Source: an uncultured Eubacteriaceae bacterium (lineage in GTDB: Bacteria; Bacillota; Clostridia; Lachnospirales; CAG-274). From it: a stretch of DNA of 13,412 bases. A program made the position numbers and the translations under genes. Shown piece by piece: positions 12,219 to 13,412 of the stretch. Position 1 is the first letter of the stretch. Every line of letters starts with the position of its first letter. The DNA lies in assembly GCA_946534775.1 (NCBI GenBank), contig CAMNCZ010000005.1:1-13412 (forward strand). Direction: 5' to 3'. The notes below the pieces were generated by a model. That model searched no databases. It was not told the origin of the DNA and saw only the letters and a program-made list of their open reading frames with translations.

Positions 12219-13412
12219 TCAGAATGTATCAAAACCCGATTCCGACATTTCTAATGACGGTTCTTCCTCGGCGGAGGCTGCGGCTACTTCTATCTCGTCG
12301 CTGTCCTCGGGGAGGTCGAGTTTAAGATCTATCTTGCGGTAAGTATTCATACCCGTACCTGCGGGGATAAGTTTACCGATAATAACGTTTTCTTTCAGAC
12401 CGATAAGCGGGTCGATCTTGCCCTTGATAGCGGCTTCGGTAAGTACCCTTGTAGTCTCCTGGAAGGATGCTGCCGACAGGAAGCTTTCGGTTGCGAGAGA
12501 TGCCTTTGTGATACCGAGAAGAGTTCTTGAACCGACACAGGGTGCAAGTCCCTTTTCTTCCATATCCTTGACCGCATCTTCGTAGTCGAGCCAGTCAACA
12601 TAGTTGCCGGGCATAAACTCCGTATCGCCCGCATCTTCAATACGAACACGCTTTAACATCTGGCGAACGATAACCTCGATATGCTTATCGTTGATATCAA
12701 CACCCTGTAAACGGTAAACTCGCTGAACTTCGCGGATCATATAGTCCTGAACACCGCGGATACCCTTAATTCTGAGGATATCGTGCGGATTTACGGAACC
12801 TTCTGTAAGTTCGTCACCGTCTTCGATAACATCATTGTTCATAACCTTGATACGCGCGCCGTAGGGGATAAGGTATTCCTTTACCTCGCCGTTTGCAGCC
12901 GTTACAGTCACCTGTCGTCTGCGCTTGCCGTCCTCAACGGTTACGGTACCGCCAAACTCGGCTATAATGGCAACGCCCTTGGGCTTTCTCGCCTCAAAAA
13001 GTTCCTCGACACGGGGAAGACCTTGTGTAAGGTCGTTACCGGAAACGCCGCCCGTATGGAATGTACGCATTGTAAGCTGTGTACCTGGTTCACCGATAGA
13101 CTGAGCTGCGATAATACCGACAGCTTCACCTATCCTTACCATACGGCCGCTGGCCATATTTGCGCCGTAACACTTGGAGCAAATGCCCTTGTGGCTGCGG
13201 CAGCTTAAAATGGTTCTTATCTTAACCTTTTCAATGCCCGCTGCAACGATCGCATCTGCCTGATCGGGTGAGATCATCTTGTCCGCTTCGACAATTACCT
13301 CGCCCGTTACAGGATGAACGACAGGTTCGATAGTAAATCGACCTCTTATTCTGTCTGCAAGCGGTTCAATGGTTTCCTGACCGTCCATAAATGCCGCAAC
13401 TTCCATATAAGG
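12219..13412 (-). CDS. rpoC: DNA-directed RNA polymerase subunit beta' (C-terminal part)
   Basis: This is the last 397 residues of RpoC; the reading frame runs off the right edge of the window, so the apparent start at 13406 is internal. It contains the second zinc-site cysteines in [14 protein letters not shown] (C-x6-C-x2-C), then [28 protein letters not shown], the bridge-helix-to-trigger-loop region needed for nucleotide addition. Next come [12 protein letters not shown], the C-terminal beta'-jaw segment and the conserved switch-region block [23 protein letters not shown]...[17 protein letters not shown]. It ends in an acidic tail ([27 protein letters not shown]). An intrinsic terminator follows at once, so the rpsL-rpsG-fusA genes that often follow rpoC in Firmicutes are not cotranscribed here. 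Confidence 0.98.
   Translation of the reverse strand, partial: PYMEVAAFMDGQETIEPLADRIRGRFTIEPVVHPVTGEVIVEADKMISPDQADAIVAAGIEKVKIRTILSCRSHKGICSKCYGANMASGRMVRIGEAVGIIAAQSIGEPGTQLTMRTFHTGGVSGNDLTQGLPRVEELFEARKPKGVAIIAEFGGTVTVEDGKRRRQVTVTAANGEVKEYLIPYGARIKVMNNDVIEDGDELTEGSVNPHDILRIKGIRGVQDYMIREVQRVYRLQGVDINDKHIEVIVRQMLKRVRIEDAGDTEFMPGNYVDWLDYEDAVKDMEEKGLAPCVGSRTLLGITKASLATESFLSAASFQETTRVLTEAAIKGKIDPLIGLKENVIIGKLIPAGTGMNTYRKIDLKLDLPEDSDEIEVAAASAEEEPSLEMSESGFDTF

Noticed and set aside
1..13412. CRISPR array, tRNA or rRNA gene, insertion sequence, prophage genes
   Set aside because: No regularly spaced repeats, cloverleaf-like sequence with conserved T-arm, transposase or integrase motif was found on either strand.

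Overview
The window looks like a chromosomal segment of an anaerobic, probably gut- or fibre-associated Clostridia (Bacillota) species. The evidence is strong AGGAGG-type ribosome binding sites, Firmicutes-type sigma-A promoters, a ThiI without a rhodanese domain, a YycJ/WalJ homologue, a MurA with the GGCNFG active-site loop, and a multidomain secreted PL9 pectate lyase. Nearly all genes lie on the minus strand. The exceptions are a Sel1-repeat gene and a tiny hydrophobic-peptide gene.

Layout from right to left, the main direction of transcription. (1) The 3' end of rpoC (12219-13412) ends at a strong intrinsic terminator. (2) A convergent Sel1-repeat gene (11199-12161, plus) is driven by a perfect consensus sigma-A promoter. 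(3) A divergent promoter region with helically phased T-tracts precedes murA, which overlaps walJ/yycJ. (4) A terminator hairpin containing the walJ stop codon separates this pair from a tight cluster: thiI, a NusG-domain-II protein, a DUF3592 membrane protein and an EamA/DMT transporter (8721 down to 5847). (5) A compact locus at about 5394-5782 has every hallmark of a type I toxin-antitoxin module. It encodes a 22-residue membrane peptide with a very strong Shine-Dalgarno sequence, a structured 5' UTR and a structured 3' end. A convergent antisense RNA of about 88 nt, with its own TTGACA-N17-TATTAT promoter and T7 terminator, covers the 3' end of the toxin message. (6) cca (tRNA nucleotidyltransferase) is followed after 29 nt by a 1294-residue secreted lyase.

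Most of the window is ordinary housekeeping: transcription (rpoC), cell wall (murA), tRNA maturation and modification (cca, thiI). The type I TA locus is the best candidate for an undescribed system, because the peptide is shorter than most known toxins of this kind and the mRNA shows mutually exclusive pairings that could gate translation. Two further points are an exact 27-bp hairpin sequence that occurs in inverted orientation at both ends of the window (10-36 and 12184-12210), and the architecture of the lyase, where a beta-sandwich module is duplicated around four Ig-like domains. No tRNA, rRNA, CRISPR array, transposase or phage gene was seen.
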